Below are positions 43,138-53,104 of a stretch of 64,000 nucleotides of DNA, piece by piece. Numbering within the stretch: the stretch's first letter is position 1; every line of letters starts with the position of its first letter. The position numbers and the translations under genes were made by a program. Origin of the DNA: Ruegeria atlantica (GTDB lineage Bacteria > Pseudomonadota > Alphaproteobacteria > Rhodobacterales > Rhodobacteraceae); NCBI GenBank assembly GCA_013032095.1, contig WQBJ01000004.1, positions 62,001 through 126,000 on the forward strand, written 5' to 3'. Below the pieces are notes generated by a model. The model was not told the origin of the DNA. It was given only the letters and a program-made list of their open reading frames with translations, and did no database searches.

Positions 43138-43470
43138 ACGTCCGTTGATGCGCAGGATGTCCCCATCCTGTTGTACCGTCGTGTAATCTGGAAAACCGAC
43201 CACTTTGGTTCTGGTGATGTAAGTGACCATCCCATCCTCCACTGATCCGGCCAAAACCGAAGTGCGCGGCGCTGCGCGCGCAATGGCATCCAGACGAGCG
43301 AGACCATCCGGGCCGGTGTCAACCACCCGAAGTACGCCACCTTGCAAATCGCGATCCGCCTCAGCCGCAGGTATCACGTGCCATCTTGCGGGATCAGAGG
43401 GAGCAATCCGAATGTAAACACCCAACGCCACGACCAAACCGATGACGAGCCAGAAAACCACTCTCTTCAT
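43063..43470 (-). CDS. DUF1499 family protein
   Basis: A 135-residue protein with one N-terminal membrane anchor (MKRVVFWLVIGLVVALGVYI), then a DUF1499-type domain (DPARWHV at the start, VEDGMVTYITRTKVVGFPDYTTV in the middle, [20 protein letters not shown] at the end). The domain is widespread in bacteria and of unknown biochemical function. Its last 25 codons lie antisense to the end of the secreted-protein gene. The conserved RxRVDxWL-type ending falls within the overlap, which supports both frames being real. Confidence 0.82.
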   Translation of the reverse strand: MKRVVFWLVIGLVVALGVYIRIAPSDPARWHVIPAAEADRDLQGGVLRVVDTGPDGLARLDAIARAAPRTSVLAGSVEDGMVTYITRTKVVGFPDYTTVQQDGDILRINGRLRFGRRDFGVNRTRVDGWLAELQP

Positions 43471-43532
43471 CCCGTTCGTTCCTTTTGGCCAACAATATTC
43501 GGTTCAAACCACCGGACAAGCAGCCCAACCCC

Positions 43533-44480
43533 TTACCGTGACGTCACTCCGGGTAGAATGCACAACATCTCAAACAACAGGTTTGCCGCCGTCAGAGCCG
43601 TGTTACCCGAGGGATCATAGGGCGGCGACACCTCGACAAGGTCGCACCCCACCACATTCATGCCCGCCAATGCGTGGATCAGTTGCAGCGCCTGCGGTGT
43701 GGTGAGGCCGCCAATCTCGGGTGTGCCTGTACCGGGGGCAAAGGACGGATCCAGGCTGTCGATGTCATACGAGATGTAGACAGGATGATCCCCAACCGTT
43801 TTACGAATCTGCGAGCCGATCTCGGTCAAGTTCTGCTGCCACAATTCCCAGGCCGGGAACTGGCGGAAGCCCCAGCCTCTGGCTTCGGTGAAATCCGACG
43901 CCGCATAGCCCGAACCGCGAATGCCGATCTGGAATGTCTTGTCTGGGACGATCAGCCCTTCTTCATAGGCACGGCGGAAGACGGTGCCGTGAGTCTCTTT
44001 CTCACCGAACATCTCATCATTCACGTCCGCATGCGCATCCACATGGACCAGCGCAACCGGCCCGCGCTTGGCCGCTATCGCCCGTAGGATCGGCAGGGTG
44101 ATCGAATGATCGCCCCCCATCGCGACCGGAATCACGCCCTGCGCCAGAATGGCGTCATAACTCTCCTTTATGATCGTCAGACTGTCAGCCAACGAGAAGG
44201 TATTGATTGCCAGATCGCCGATATCCGCGATTTGCAGGCTGTCGAACGGGGCCGCAGAGTTTGCCATGTTGTAAGGCCGGATCATCGCACTTTCGCTGCG
44301 GATTTGCTTTGGTCCGAACCGCGTTCCTGACCGCCATGACGTACCGATATCCATCGGAATGCCCAGCACCGCCACATCCAGCCCGGCCAGTGTGTCCGCC
44401 TGTGGGAGGCGCATGAACGTGTTCGGCCCCGAAAACCGCGCCAAATCATTGCCGCTGATGGGTTGGTTGAAATCTGTCAT
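43533..44480 (-). CDS. speB: Ureohydrolase family protein (agmatinase-like), first of two
   Basis: A 315-residue arginase/agmatinase-fold enzyme with a complete dimanganese site: GGDHSITLP, HVDAHADVND and SYDIDSLDPSFAPGTGTPE. The N-terminal SWRSGTRFGPKQIR is typical of agmatinase-like enzymes, which split a guanidino compound into urea and an amine. The exact substrate (agmatine, guanidinobutyrate, guanidinopropionate) cannot be fixed. The start at 44480 gives MTDFNQPISG. It lies 63 nt downstream of a second ureohydrolase, with a TTTGGTTAACCAAA palindrome in the gap. Confidence 0.88.
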   Translation of the reverse strand: MTDFNQPISGNDLARFSGPNTFMRLPQADTLAGLDVAVLGIPMDIGTSWRSGTRFGPKQIRSESAMIRPYNMANSAAPFDSLQIADIGDLAINTFSLADSLTIIKESYDAILAQGVIPVAMGGDHSITLPILRAIAAKRGPVALVHVDAHADVNDEMFGEKETHGTVFRRAYEEGLIVPDKTFQIGIRGSGYAASDFTEARGWGFRQFPAWELWQQNLTEIGSQIRKTVGDHPVYISYDIDSLDPSFAPGTGTPEIGGLTTPQALQLIHALAGMNVVGCDLVEVSPPYDPSGNTALTAANLLFEMLCILPGVTSR

Positions 44481-44504
44481 GCCCGTTATTCTCCCGTCCG
44501 GTCT

Positions 44505-44518
44505 TTTGGTTAACCAAA
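44505..44518. promoter_or_regulatory. Perfect palindrome upstream of the first ureohydrolase
   Basis: TTTGGTTAACCAAA is a perfect 14-bp palindrome 24 nt upstream of the start at 44480. A second related repeat (TAACC-AAA-GGTTA, 44534-44546) overlaps the stop of the upstream gene. The TGGT and ACCA half-sites fit GntR/FadR-type regulators. It may control expression of the downstream ureohydrolase separately from the upstream one. Confidence 0.45.
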
Positions 44519-44543
44519 TACCGGAAAGATGGCTAACCAAAGG

Positions 44544-45509
44544 TTAAGGCTGCAGCTTGTTCCACCCCAGCAAGCAAATGATCTGCGTCGCCACATGCGC
44601 CCCGGCTATCGCGGTCGCTCCGGACGTGTCATAGGGCGGAGAGACCTCAACCACGTCGCCGCCCTTTATATTGATCCCGGCGATATCGCGTAGAATAATC
44701 TGAGCCTGAATGGAGCTCAGCCCACCCCAAACCGGCGTACCAGTACCGGGGGCGAATGCAGGGTCCAAACCATCGATATCGAAACTCAGATACACGGGGC
44801 TGTCGCCAAGAATGCCTTTGATCTTCTGCGCCACGGCTGCGGGGCCGGATTCGTAGACTTCACGCGCGTCGATGATTTTGACACCCAGCGTGTCCTCATT
44901 GGTGGTACGGATACCGACCTGAACCGAGCGTTTCGGGTCCACGATCCCCGACTTCACCGCCTTGTAGAACATCGTTCCGTGATCAACGCGCGTCATGTCG
45001 TCGTCGGCCCACGTGTCTGTGTGCGCATCAAATTGCAGCAGAGACATCGGCCCGTATTTTTCTGCATAGGCCTTGAGGATCGGGAAACTGATATAGTGAT
45101 CGCCGCCCAGCGAAACCGAGGCCACGTCGGCGGCCAGAATAGTGCGGATATGGTCGGTCAGCGTGTCGGGAAAAGCCGGAATGTTGGCGTAGTCATACGC
45201 CACGTCGCCATAGTCGACAATCGCTAGCTCGCTTAGCGCGTCAAAGGGCCAGCCATAGGGCGCATCGGGCGACTGAAGTGCGCTGGCCTCTCGGATTGCG
45301 CGGGGTCCAAGACGGGTGCCGGGACGGTTGGTGACCGCCTGATCGAAGGGCACGCCGGTCACGGCAATATCAACGCCTTTCAACTCCTTGGTGTACAGCC
45401 GCCGTAAAAACGAGGTTGCTCCTCCGAACGTATTCTCAAACGACAGCCCCTTGAGGTCCGGGTTGGTAAAGGCCTCATCTACCTGATTTTTTGCGTCTTC
45501 CAGTGCCAT
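44544..45509 (-). CDS. Ureohydrolase family protein (agmatinase-like), second of two
   Basis: A 321-residue paralogue of the 43533 gene. Metal-site motifs are GGDHYISFP (Tyr instead of the usual Ser), LLQFDAHTDTW and SFDIDGLDPAFAPGTGTP. The N-terminus is longer. The differences around the first motif suggest another guanidino substrate. The ATG at 45509 is chosen because GGGGGAAG lies about 5 nt upstream; the ATG at 45521 overlaps the M20 stop. It lies between the M20 gene and the first ureohydrolase in one probable transcript. Confidence 0.86.
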   Translation of the reverse strand: MALEDAKNQVDEAFTNPDLKGLSFENTFGGATSFLRRLYTKELKGVDIAVTGVPFDQAVTNRPGTRLGPRAIREASALQSPDAPYGWPFDALSELAIVDYGDVAYDYANIPAFPDTLTDHIRTILAADVASVSLGGDHYISFPILKAYAEKYGPMSLLQFDAHTDTWADDDMTRVDHGTMFYKAVKSGIVDPKRSVQVGIRTTNEDTLGVKIIDAREVYESGPAAVAQKIKGILGDSPVYLSFDIDGLDPAFAPGTGTPVWGGLSSIQAQIILRDIAGINIKGGDVVEVSPPYDTSGATAIAGAHVATQIICLLGWNKLQP

Positions 45510-45520
45510 ATCTTCCCCCA

Positions 45521-46684
45521 TCAGCCCAACGGCTGCGCCTTTTCCACGATGCGCGCAAAGAAGGAGGCTCCCACCGGCGCGATCTCGTCGTTAAAGTTGT
45601 ATTTCGGATGATGCAGCCCAGCACCCTCGCCCTGTCCAAGGAACAGGTAAGCGCCGGGTCTGGCTTGCAGCATATACGAGAAATCCTCGGCCCCCATCTC
45701 GCGGCCGGTATTGGCAGTCACGCGGTCAGCGCCTGAGATTTCGCGGGCCACACCAGCGGCGAATCCGGCCTTTTCGACGTCGTTGATCGTGGCTGGGTAA
45801 TTCACCTCGTAGTCCAGCCGAGCCTCAACTCCGTAAGAGGCCGCCTGCCCTTGCACGATCTGCTCCATCCGTTCCATCACCATTTTCTGAACGGCCGGAT
45901 CAAAGGTACGCACGGTACCGTTGATATAGGCCGTATCCGGGATCACGTTATTGACCGTACCTGTGTGGATTTGCGTAACCGAGACGACGAGATCTTCCAG
46001 CGCATAGTGGTTGCGGCTGACAATCGTCTGGATCGCCTGCGCAATACCACAGGCAGCCATCACAGGATCGCGGGTCTCATGCGGCATAGCCCCGTGCCCA
46101 CCAACACCCTGAATATAGACGTGAAACGTGTCCACTGCCGCCATAATTGGTCCCGGCGTTGTGTAGAATGCCCCTTCGGTAAACCCCGGCGCGTTGTGCA
46201 GCGCGTAGACCTGGGAAATATTGAACCGCTCCATGATCCCCTCTTCGACCATGACACCAGCGCCACCGCCCTCTTCCTCGGCAGGTTGGAAGATCAGTGC
46301 CACGCGGCCGCGGAAATTCCGTGTCTCGGCAAGGTAGCGAGCGGCCCCCAGCAACATCGTGGTGTGCCCGTCATGGCCGCATGCGTGCATCTTGCCGGGA
46401 TTCGTCGAGGCATATTCAACGCCGGTCTCCTCTGGGATCGGCAAAGCATCCATGTCAGCCCGCAAACCAATGGTTGGCCCCTCGCCCTGCCCGTTGATGA
46501 TCGCTACAATGCCAGTCTTGGCGATACTCTCGTGCAACTCATCCACGTCAAACTCTCGTAGTCGGTCGATGACAAAGGCCGCTGTTTCATGGCATTCGAA
46601 CGCAAGTTCAGGGATCGAATGCAGGTGCTGGCGCCATGCGGCCATATCGGCAGAGAAATCGGCAATTCGGTTGACGACGGGCAT
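45521..46684 (-). CDS. M20-family amidohydrolase (hippurate/N-acyl-amino-acid hydrolase type)
   Basis: A 387-residue zinc amidohydrolase. The metal-binding motif is MHACGHDGHTTMLLG, the acidic motif QPAEEEGGGAGVM, the dimerisation-domain segment GVGGHGAMPH and the late MGAEDFSYML. It is similar to HipO, AmhX and IAA-amino-acid hydrolases, which remove acyl groups from amino acids. The start at 46684 follows from family length (387-390). It is first in a probable operon with two ureohydrolases, which points to degradation of an acylated guanidino compound or arginine derivative (inference). Divergent from mazG. Confidence 0.9.
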   Translation of the reverse strand: MPVVNRIADFSADMAAWRQHLHSIPELAFECHETAAFVIDRLREFDVDELHESIAKTGIVAIINGQGEGPTIGLRADMDALPIPEETGVEYASTNPGKMHACGHDGHTTMLLGAARYLAETRNFRGRVALIFQPAEEEGGGAGVMVEEGIMERFNISQVYALHNAPGFTEGAFYTTPGPIMAAVDTFHVYIQGVGGHGAMPHETRDPVMAACGIAQAIQTIVSRNHYALEDLVVSVTQIHTGTVNNVIPDTAYINGTVRTFDPAVQKMVMERMEQIVQGQAASYGVEARLDYEVNYPATINDVEKAGFAAGVAREISGADRVTANTGREMGAEDFSYMLQARPGAYLFLGQGEGAGLHHPKYNFNDEIAPVGASFFARIVEKAQPLG

Positions 46685-46750
46685 CTGGGGTGGACTCCTG
46701 ATCCTGACTGCGGAATGGATGCATCTGACACCGGAAAGAAAGGGTTCGCA

Positions 46751-47608
46751 ATGGCTGAAAATCCTCTGATCCACGACAGCGACGCGGGGATTGAGCGTTT
46801 GCTGGAAATAATGCGCCGCCTGCGCGACCCGGAAACAGGCTGCCCGTGGGACATTGAACAGGATTTCGGCACCATCGCACCCTATACGATCGAAGAGGCC
46901 TATGAGGTCGCCGACGCTATCGAGCGTGAGGCCTATGACGAGTTGAAGGGTGAACTGGGCGACCTGCTGTTCCAATCTGTTTTCCACGCGCAGATGGCCG
47001 AAGAAGCCGGGCATTTCACCTTTCAGGACGTGGTACGCACCATGTCAGACAAGATGGTCGCGCGACATCCGCATGTGTTTGGAGACGAATCTCGAGACAA
47101 ATCGGCTGATCAACAGACAGTGGATTGGGAAACGATCAAAGCCGCCGAACGCGCCGGTAAGGAACAAAAAGGCGCTTTGGATGGCGTTGCGGCAAACCTT
47201 CCCGCCCTGCTGCGCGCGCACAAGCTGCAGAAACGTGCTGCGCGCGTCGGTTTCGACTGGCCCGATGCCAGCTACGTGCTGGCCAAGATCACCGAAGAAG
47301 CCGCCGAATTGGAAGAGGCGCGCAACAGCATGGACGCGGACGCGCTCGAGGATGAATTCGGCGATCTGCTGTTCGTCATGGTCAATCTGGGTCGCCATCT
47401 GGGAATCGAACCCGAGGCCGCCCTACGCCGCACCAATGCCAAGTTCACCCGTCGTTTTGAACAGGTTGAGGCTCGCTTGGCCTCCCGTGGCAAAACGCCG
47501 ACGCAAAGCGATCTGGCAGAGATGGATGCGCTTTGGGACGAAGTCAAAACTGAAGAGCATCGCGCCAACGGCAAACTCCCGCCAGTGGATGCTGTTGCCG
47601 ATACGTAA
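46751..47608 (+). CDS. mazG: Nucleoside triphosphate pyrophosphohydrolase MazG
   Basis: A 285-residue protein with two MazG domains (about 20-105 and 165-245). The first begins LLEIMRRLRDPETGCPWDIEQ and holds EEAYEVADAIE and ELGDLLFQSVFHA; the second holds EEAAELEEAR and EDEFGDLLFVMVN. The repeated ExxE...ExxD acidic pattern binds magnesium. It hydrolyses NTPs and dNTPs to monophosphates and pyrophosphate, and can affect the ppGpp stress response. The ATG at 46751 has AAAGGG just upstream. Confidence 0.95.
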   Translation: MAENPLIHDSDAGIERLLEIMRRLRDPETGCPWDIEQDFGTIAPYTIEEAYEVADAIEREAYDELKGELGDLLFQSVFHAQMAEEAGHFTFQDVVRTMSDKMVARHPHVFGDESRDKSADQQTVDWETIKAAERAGKEQKGALDGVAANLPALLRAHKLQKRAARVGFDWPDASYVLAKITEEAAELEEARNSMDADALEDEFGDLLFVMVNLGRHLGIEPEAALRRTNAKFTRRFEQVEARLASRGKTPTQSDLAEMDALWDEVKTEEHRANGKLPPVDAVADT

Positions 47609-47619
47609 ATCGGCTAGAC

Positions 47620-47651
47620 AAGCGCGGTGACACTTGCGAGTGTCCGCGCTT
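47620..47651. other. Stem-loop between mazG and the nucleoside hydrolase
   Basis: AAGCGCG plus GACACT pairs with AGTGTC plus CGCGCTT, with a 2-nt bulge on the left arm and a TGCG loop. This gives a 13-bp stem. There is no T-run, and the ribosome binding site GGAGG of the next gene starts 10 nt later. It could end mazG transcripts or affect translation of the hydrolase. Confidence 0.5.
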
Positions 47652-47671
47652 CAAGACCCCGGAGGCGAAAC

Positions 47672-48613
47672 ATGGCACCGCGCAAAATCATCATCGACAC
47701 CGACCCCGGTCAGGACGACGCCGTCGCCATTCTTCTGGCTTTGGCCAGCCCCGAAGAGATCGAAGTACTGGGTATCACCGCAGTTGCCGGAAACGTGCCC
47801 CTGGAACTGACCGCAAAGAACGCCCGCATTGTTTGCGAACTGGCCGGACACACAAACATACCGGTTTATGCCGGGTGCGATACCCCATTGAAACGTCCTT
47901 TGGTTACGGCCGAACATGTGCACGGCAAAACCGGGCTGGACGGACCCGTCCTGCCCGACCCGGAAATGCCTCTGGCGGATGGGCACGCGGTGGACTTCAT
48001 CATCGACACCCTGCGCGCGCATGAACCCGGAACCGTAACGCTTTGCCCGCTGGGACCTTTGACCAACATTGCCACGGCCTTTCAGAAAGCACCCGACATC
48101 ATCGACAAGGTGCAGGAGGTCGTATTGATGGGTGGTGCCTATTTTGAGGTTGGCAACATCACACCCGCTGCCGAATTCAACATTTACGTCGACCCGGAAG
48201 CCGCTGAAATTGTGTTTAAATCTGGAGCTCATATCGTCGTCATGCCGTTGGACGTGACCCATGATGCACTGGTCACACCGCATCGAATCGATGCGTTCCG
48301 GGCACTGGACAGCAAAGTCGGTCATGCCGTGGCTGAGATGACCGACTTTTTCGAACGCTTCGACAAGGAAAAATACGGCTCGGAAGGGGCACCGCTGCAC
48401 GATCCCTGCGTAACAGCCTATTTGATCCGGCCAGAGTTGTTCTCGGGCCGCCATATCAATGTTGAGATCGAAACGCAGTCCGAACTGACGCTGGGCATGA
48501 CCGTGGCCGACTGGTGGCGTGTCACCGACCGCGCCCCGAACGCAATGTTCATGGGCGACGTCGACGCCGCCGGATTCTTCGACCTGCTAACAGAAAGGCT
48601 AGCCCGCCTATGA
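47672..48613 (+). CDS. Inosine-uridine-preferring nucleoside hydrolase
   Basis: A 313-residue enzyme that cleaves the N-glycosidic bond of ribonucleosides. The calcium-binding N-terminus IIDTDPGQDDA is diagnostic. LGPLTNIATA, LMGGAYFEVGN and the late PLHDPCVTAYL complete the active site. The start at 47672 has GGAGG 6 nt upstream. Its stop overlaps the GNAT start (ATGA). Likely used in salvage or as a carbon source. Confidence 0.93.
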   Translation: MAPRKIIIDTDPGQDDAVAILLALASPEEIEVLGITAVAGNVPLELTAKNARIVCELAGHTNIPVYAGCDTPLKRPLVTAEHVHGKTGLDGPVLPDPEMPLADGHAVDFIIDTLRAHEPGTVTLCPLGPLTNIATAFQKAPDIIDKVQEVVLMGGAYFEVGNITPAAEFNIYVDPEAAEIVFKSGAHIVVMPLDVTHDALVTPHRIDAFRALDSKVGHAVAEMTDFFERFDKEKYGSEGAPLHDPCVTAYLIRPELFSGRHINVEIETQSELTLGMTVADWWRVTDRAPNAMFMGDVDAAGFFDLLTERLARL

Positions 48614-49059
48614 GCGCCGCACTAAAACTCGCCCGCCCTGAAGATCTGGATCGTCTTATGGGGCTGGTCACGGCTTTTCACGCCGAATCCGGGATCACTC
48701 AGGATGCCGACCAAACTCGCAACGCCCTAGCCCCCTTGCTAGACGGCATCCCCCACGGTTGCGTCTATCTGATCGGTCCCGGTCGCGCGCCGCTGGGCTA
48801 CATCGTGCTGACCTTCGGCTGGTCGGTGGAATTTGGCGGCATGGACGGCTTTGTCGATGAGATATACATCCGCCCAGCAGTACGTGGACGCGGGATTGCC
48901 ACCGAGGTTCTCCTCGCTTTGCCGAAAGCCCTGGCAGGAGCGGGCCTGACAGCCCTGCATCTTGAAGTCGACCGTGCCAACGAAGCCACGCAAAATTTGT
49001 ACCTGCGAACAGGATTCAAACCGCGTGAACGGTATATGTTAATGAGCAAGCCGCTTTAG
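48610..49059 (+). CDS. GNAT-family N-acetyltransferase
   Basis: A 149-residue acetyltransferase with the acetyl-CoA-binding motif region DEIYIRPAVRGRGIATEVL and a following LHLEVDRANEATQNLYLRTGFK, the usual GNAT motif A and B pattern. Substrate unknown. It is translationally coupled to the nucleoside hydrolase by a 4-nt overlap and overlaps the convergent lipoprotein gene by 4 nt. Confidence 0.9.
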   Translation: MSAALKLARPEDLDRLMGLVTAFHAESGITQDADQTRNALAPLLDGIPHGCVYLIGPGRAPLGYIVLTFGWSVEFGGMDGFVDEIYIRPAVRGRGIATEVLLALPKALAGAGLTALHLEVDRANEATQNLYLRTGFKPRERYMLMSKPL

Positions 49060-49223
49060 CGCGCCTCTACCCCCATATCCATGCCTGGTATGTCCATGCT
49101 CACGACAGGATCATTTGCCGAAGCAGCCATACCGGTAACCGGATAGGTACCTGGGCCGGAACAAGCAGCCAGTACCCCAATCGAGAGAACGGAAATCGTC
49201 AGAAGGAACTTTGAAACAGTCAT
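49056..49223 (-). CDS. Small predicted lipoprotein
   Basis: A 55-residue protein with a lipoprotein signal peptide and lipobox LAAC (Cys21), followed by a 34-residue mature part rich in Gly, Met and Pro (MDIPGMDMGVEAR at the end). The start at 49223 is set by GAGGAG 7 nt upstream on the minus strand. The ATG at 49259 is rejected. Function unknown. The ~270 nt upstream (49224-49497) are AT-rich and hold no other gene I can see. Confidence 0.72.
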   Translation of the reverse strand: MTVSKFLLTISVLSIGVLAACSGPGTYPVTGMAASANDPVVSMDIPGMDMGVEAR

Positions 49224-49497
49224 CGTATTCTCCTCTCTGCAATAGAGAATGAATAGCAAGAACAGTTTACCACACGTTAGGAACTAGTTCACACATAAAG
49301 GCCATTAAACAGACTCTTCATGAGCATTGCATTGTGAATCAACAGCTTGGAGGGCGAAATAAATTCCTCCAAAAGCTGACAATCTGGTGATTTCAACCGG
49401 GGCTTGTATTTCGGCACACTTCGGGACAAGACACTCTACAAATCAACGGAAATTCGCCAAGAAACGAACCGCAACCCATTAATAATGTAAATTTTTT

Positions 49498-50166
49498 CTA
49501 ATCATCATCTTCAATAAACACGCCTGTTTTTTCGTCGCGAACAAACCGGCTACCAGTCGGCGCCCCCAGAACAGATAAAATACTGTCATCCCTGTTTAAT
49601 ACCGAGCCTATGGCAACGTATTCGGGAACAATCTCATCATAGGCTTCATATTCAGCGTCGGATAGCTCCATGACATCCGCTCGAATTCGCCAGCCTGTGT
49701 CGGGATATTTATCGCCCTCTTCATGCTCGGGATCTTCCCGATACAAGAACCCCACGCGAGCGCGCCCTTCTAGTACAGCAGGGTCTACGAAACACCGGGC
49801 AAACCAGTTGTCAAAATCGGATGAAAACCTGGCTTTTAGATTGGGATCTTCCCAGTAAACCGCGATGATGTGGTGCAGCTCAAACTCGACGGCGTCGCCG
49901 CAGGTCAACCCGGGGATGTCAGAGGGATCATTGTCAAGCGTTCCTATAAGCTGGTCGCCCTGCCGCTCGTTTACTTCAACCCACATACGCTCGGCGTCAT
50001 ACTTTTCCGAGGCAGGTATCGCGCTGAACATTAATTTGACAATTACGCCCGGACTGACCTCGGCCAGTTCTTCGGCGCTTGGTAGATAAAACGTATACGG
50101 GCTTTCCAGTTTTCTCGGACGCGGGTCCAGCAGTTTATACGTGGGTTTCACCACAGCCCCCTCCAA
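49498..50166 (-). CDS. DUF2314-DUF2185 (immunity-like) protein
   Basis: A 222-residue soluble acidic protein with two recognisable parts. The first (about 35-110) has MWVEVNERQGDQLIGTLDND, then GDAVEFELHHIIAVYW, the DUF2314 pattern. The second (about 125-220) has ARVGFLYREDPEHEEG...GWRI, then IGSVLNRDDSILSVL and a GSRFVRDEKTGVF ending, the DUF2185/Imm33-like pattern. Such domains occur as immunity proteins of polymorphic toxins. No toxin gene is visible nearby. It starts directly downstream of the eno terminator and ends in an AT-rich region, so it may be a small acquired cassette. Confidence 0.78.
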   Translation of the reverse strand: MEGAVVKPTYKLLDPRPRKLESPYTFYLPSAEELAEVSPGVIVKLMFSAIPASEKYDAERMWVEVNERQGDQLIGTLDNDPSDIPGLTCGDAVEFELHHIIAVYWEDPNLKARFSSDFDNWFARCFVDPAVLEGRARVGFLYREDPEHEEGDKYPDTGWRIRADVMELSDAEYEAYDEIVPEYVAIGSVLNRDDSILSVLGAPTGSRFVRDEKTGVFIEDDD

Positions 50167-50167
50167 G

Positions 50168-50190
50168 AAAAACGGGGGCCGAAGCCCCCG
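50168..50190 (-). terminator. Rho-independent terminator of eno
   Basis: On the minus strand CGGGGGC, TTCG, GCCCCCG is followed by TTTTT. It is a 7-bp stem with a stable UUCG-type tetraloop, beginning 9 nt after the eno stop. Confidence 0.95.
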
Positions 50191-50199
50191 ACATTCGCG

Positions 50200-51558
<1,359 letters not shown>

Positions 51559-51598
51559 CGGCTGTAGGCAGATGTTTGCGCCAACCTGCGACGATCCG

Positions 51599-52486
51599 TC
51601 AGGCAGCGACCGCCATCTGCCGGGCCAGCCTACGTTCGCGGATGAATGTGTACATGCCCGACCCCATGATCAGCGTGGCCCCAACCAGCGTAATCGCATC
51701 GGGACGTTCGCCGAACATCAGCATGCCTGCCGCAATCGAGAAGATCAGGCGGGTGTAACGGAATGGCGTCAGGGCCGAGGCTTCGCCGATCCGCATCGCC
51801 GTGACGATGCCGTAGTACCCTATGACACCGAATCCGACAGCTCCGAGATACGGCCCGATTTGGGCGGTTTCCAACGGAACAACGGGTTGGGCAAAGATAA
51901 CCATCAACGCCGCACCTGACAGGGCCACAGCCACATAGGCCTGCATCGCTACAACAGACGAAGCGACGCGAACGTCCAACTGTCGAGTAATCAGGTCGCG
52001 CGCGGCAATGGCGATCACGGTTGCCACGACGAACAGAGACTCGGGCTGGAAACCCGAAAATCCCGGGCGGATAATCATCAAAACGCCCATAAAGCCGAAG
52101 CCAATCGCACTCCATCGGCGCCAACCGACTTTTTCGCCCAGAAATAACGCAGCCCCCATTGTGACGGCCAGCGGCAGTGCCTGAAACACGGCAGCCACGA
52201 TGGACAGGTCGACCAGAGACAGCGCAGTGACAAAGGTCAGCGCCCCGACCGCCTCGGTGCCGGCCCGCGCCAAAGGTAAGGGTTTCCACGCCACGGGATC
52301 AAAGATGCGTTTGCGCGTCGCGAGGGACATCAGCACAAAGACAAGCCCGCAGACCACGCCAAGAACAACCATGATCTGGCCGGTCGATACGCTGACCGAC
52401 AGGTGCTTGATGAACATATCCTCAAGCGCGAAAGCCGCCATCGCGACGACGACCAGCAATATGCCGTGTACGTTGTTCATAGTCAT
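51599..52486 (-). CDS. EamA/DMT-superfamily transporter
   Basis: A 295-residue membrane protein with ten hydrophobic helices in two EamA halves. Helix 1 reads HGILLVVVAMAAFALEDMFIK; the ends of the halves carry LVDLSIVAAVFQALPLAVTMGAALFLGE and RYTRLIFSIAAGMLMFGE, the usual repeat signature. Substrate unknown. The start could be 52486 (MTMNN) or 52480. It lies downstream of the fur-like gene on the same strand, but a 131-nt gap suggests separate transcription. Confidence 0.86.
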   Translation of the reverse strand: MTMNNVHGILLVVVAMAAFALEDMFIKHLSVSVSTGQIMVVLGVVCGLVFVLMSLATRKRIFDPVAWKPLPLARAGTEAVGALTFVTALSLVDLSIVAAVFQALPLAVTMGAALFLGEKVGWRRWSAIGFGFMGVLMIIRPGFSGFQPESLFVVATVIAIAARDLITRQLDVRVASSVVAMQAYVAVALSGAALMVIFAQPVVPLETAQIGPYLGAVGFGVIGYYGIVTAMRIGEASALTPFRYTRLIFSIAAGMLMFGERPDAITLVGATLIMGSGMYTFIRERRLARQMAVAA

Positions 52487-52617
52487 GTCCGTAGATACTT
52501 GCGCTCGCAAATTGCGCCACTTACCCCACGAAAAGCGCAAGACACCCGTTCAGGCAAGCATTATCCGCCCGGAAAACATGATTTCCCGTGCGCCCACCGT
52601 TCGCGTTTTGTGATGAG

Positions 52618-53031
52618 TCAGTCCTGTTCCAGCGGTACGCCGTACAATTCCAGCCGATGGCCCTTAAGCTTATATCCAAGCTTGGCCGCGATTTTTTCCT
52701 GTAGCGCCTCAATCTCGGGGTCGACGAATTCGATCACCTCACCCGATTGCATATCGATCAGGTGATCGTGGTGGTCACGCTCGGCATCTTCATAGCGCGC
52801 GCGCCCGTCGCCGAATTCCAGTCGTTCAAGAATCCCCGCCTCTTCGAACAATTTCACGGTGCGATAGACGGTGGCAATGGAAATACCCGAATCCTCCTGA
52901 GAGGCACGGGAGTAGAGTTCCTCGACATCCGGATGATCTTCGCTTTGCTGCAGCACTCGCGCAATCGTACGGCGCTGTCCCGTCATGCGCAGGCCTTTGG
53001 CTTCGCAACGGGCGATGATCGTGTCGGACAT
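52618..53031 (-). CDS. fur: Fur-family metal-dependent transcriptional regulator
   Basis: A 137-residue regulator: winged helix (about 1-80, RMTGQRRTIARVLQQSEDHPD, ISIATVYRTVKLFEEAGIL) and a C-terminal metal-binding dimerisation domain with ERDHHDHLIDMQSGEVIEF. The paired CxxC of zinc-structured Fur is absent, with only one Cys near the N-terminus. In alphaproteobacteria such Fur homologues commonly act as Mur, a manganese-responsive repressor. It could therefore be Fur or Mur. Irr is less likely, since the heme-type N-terminal motif is absent. Confidence 0.9.
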   Translation of the reverse strand: MSDTIIARCEAKGLRMTGQRRTIARVLQQSEDHPDVEELYSRASQEDSGISIATVYRTVKLFEEAGILERLEFGDGRARYEDAERDHHDHLIDMQSGEVIEFVDPEIEALQEKIAAKLGYKLKGHRLELYGVPLEQD

Positions 53032-53104
53032 GAGTGACCCTCAAAGTAGTTCGGTTCTCTGTCTTAAACCCTAAGTGCGGATCACGCCACAGGGTATTTG
53101 CACT

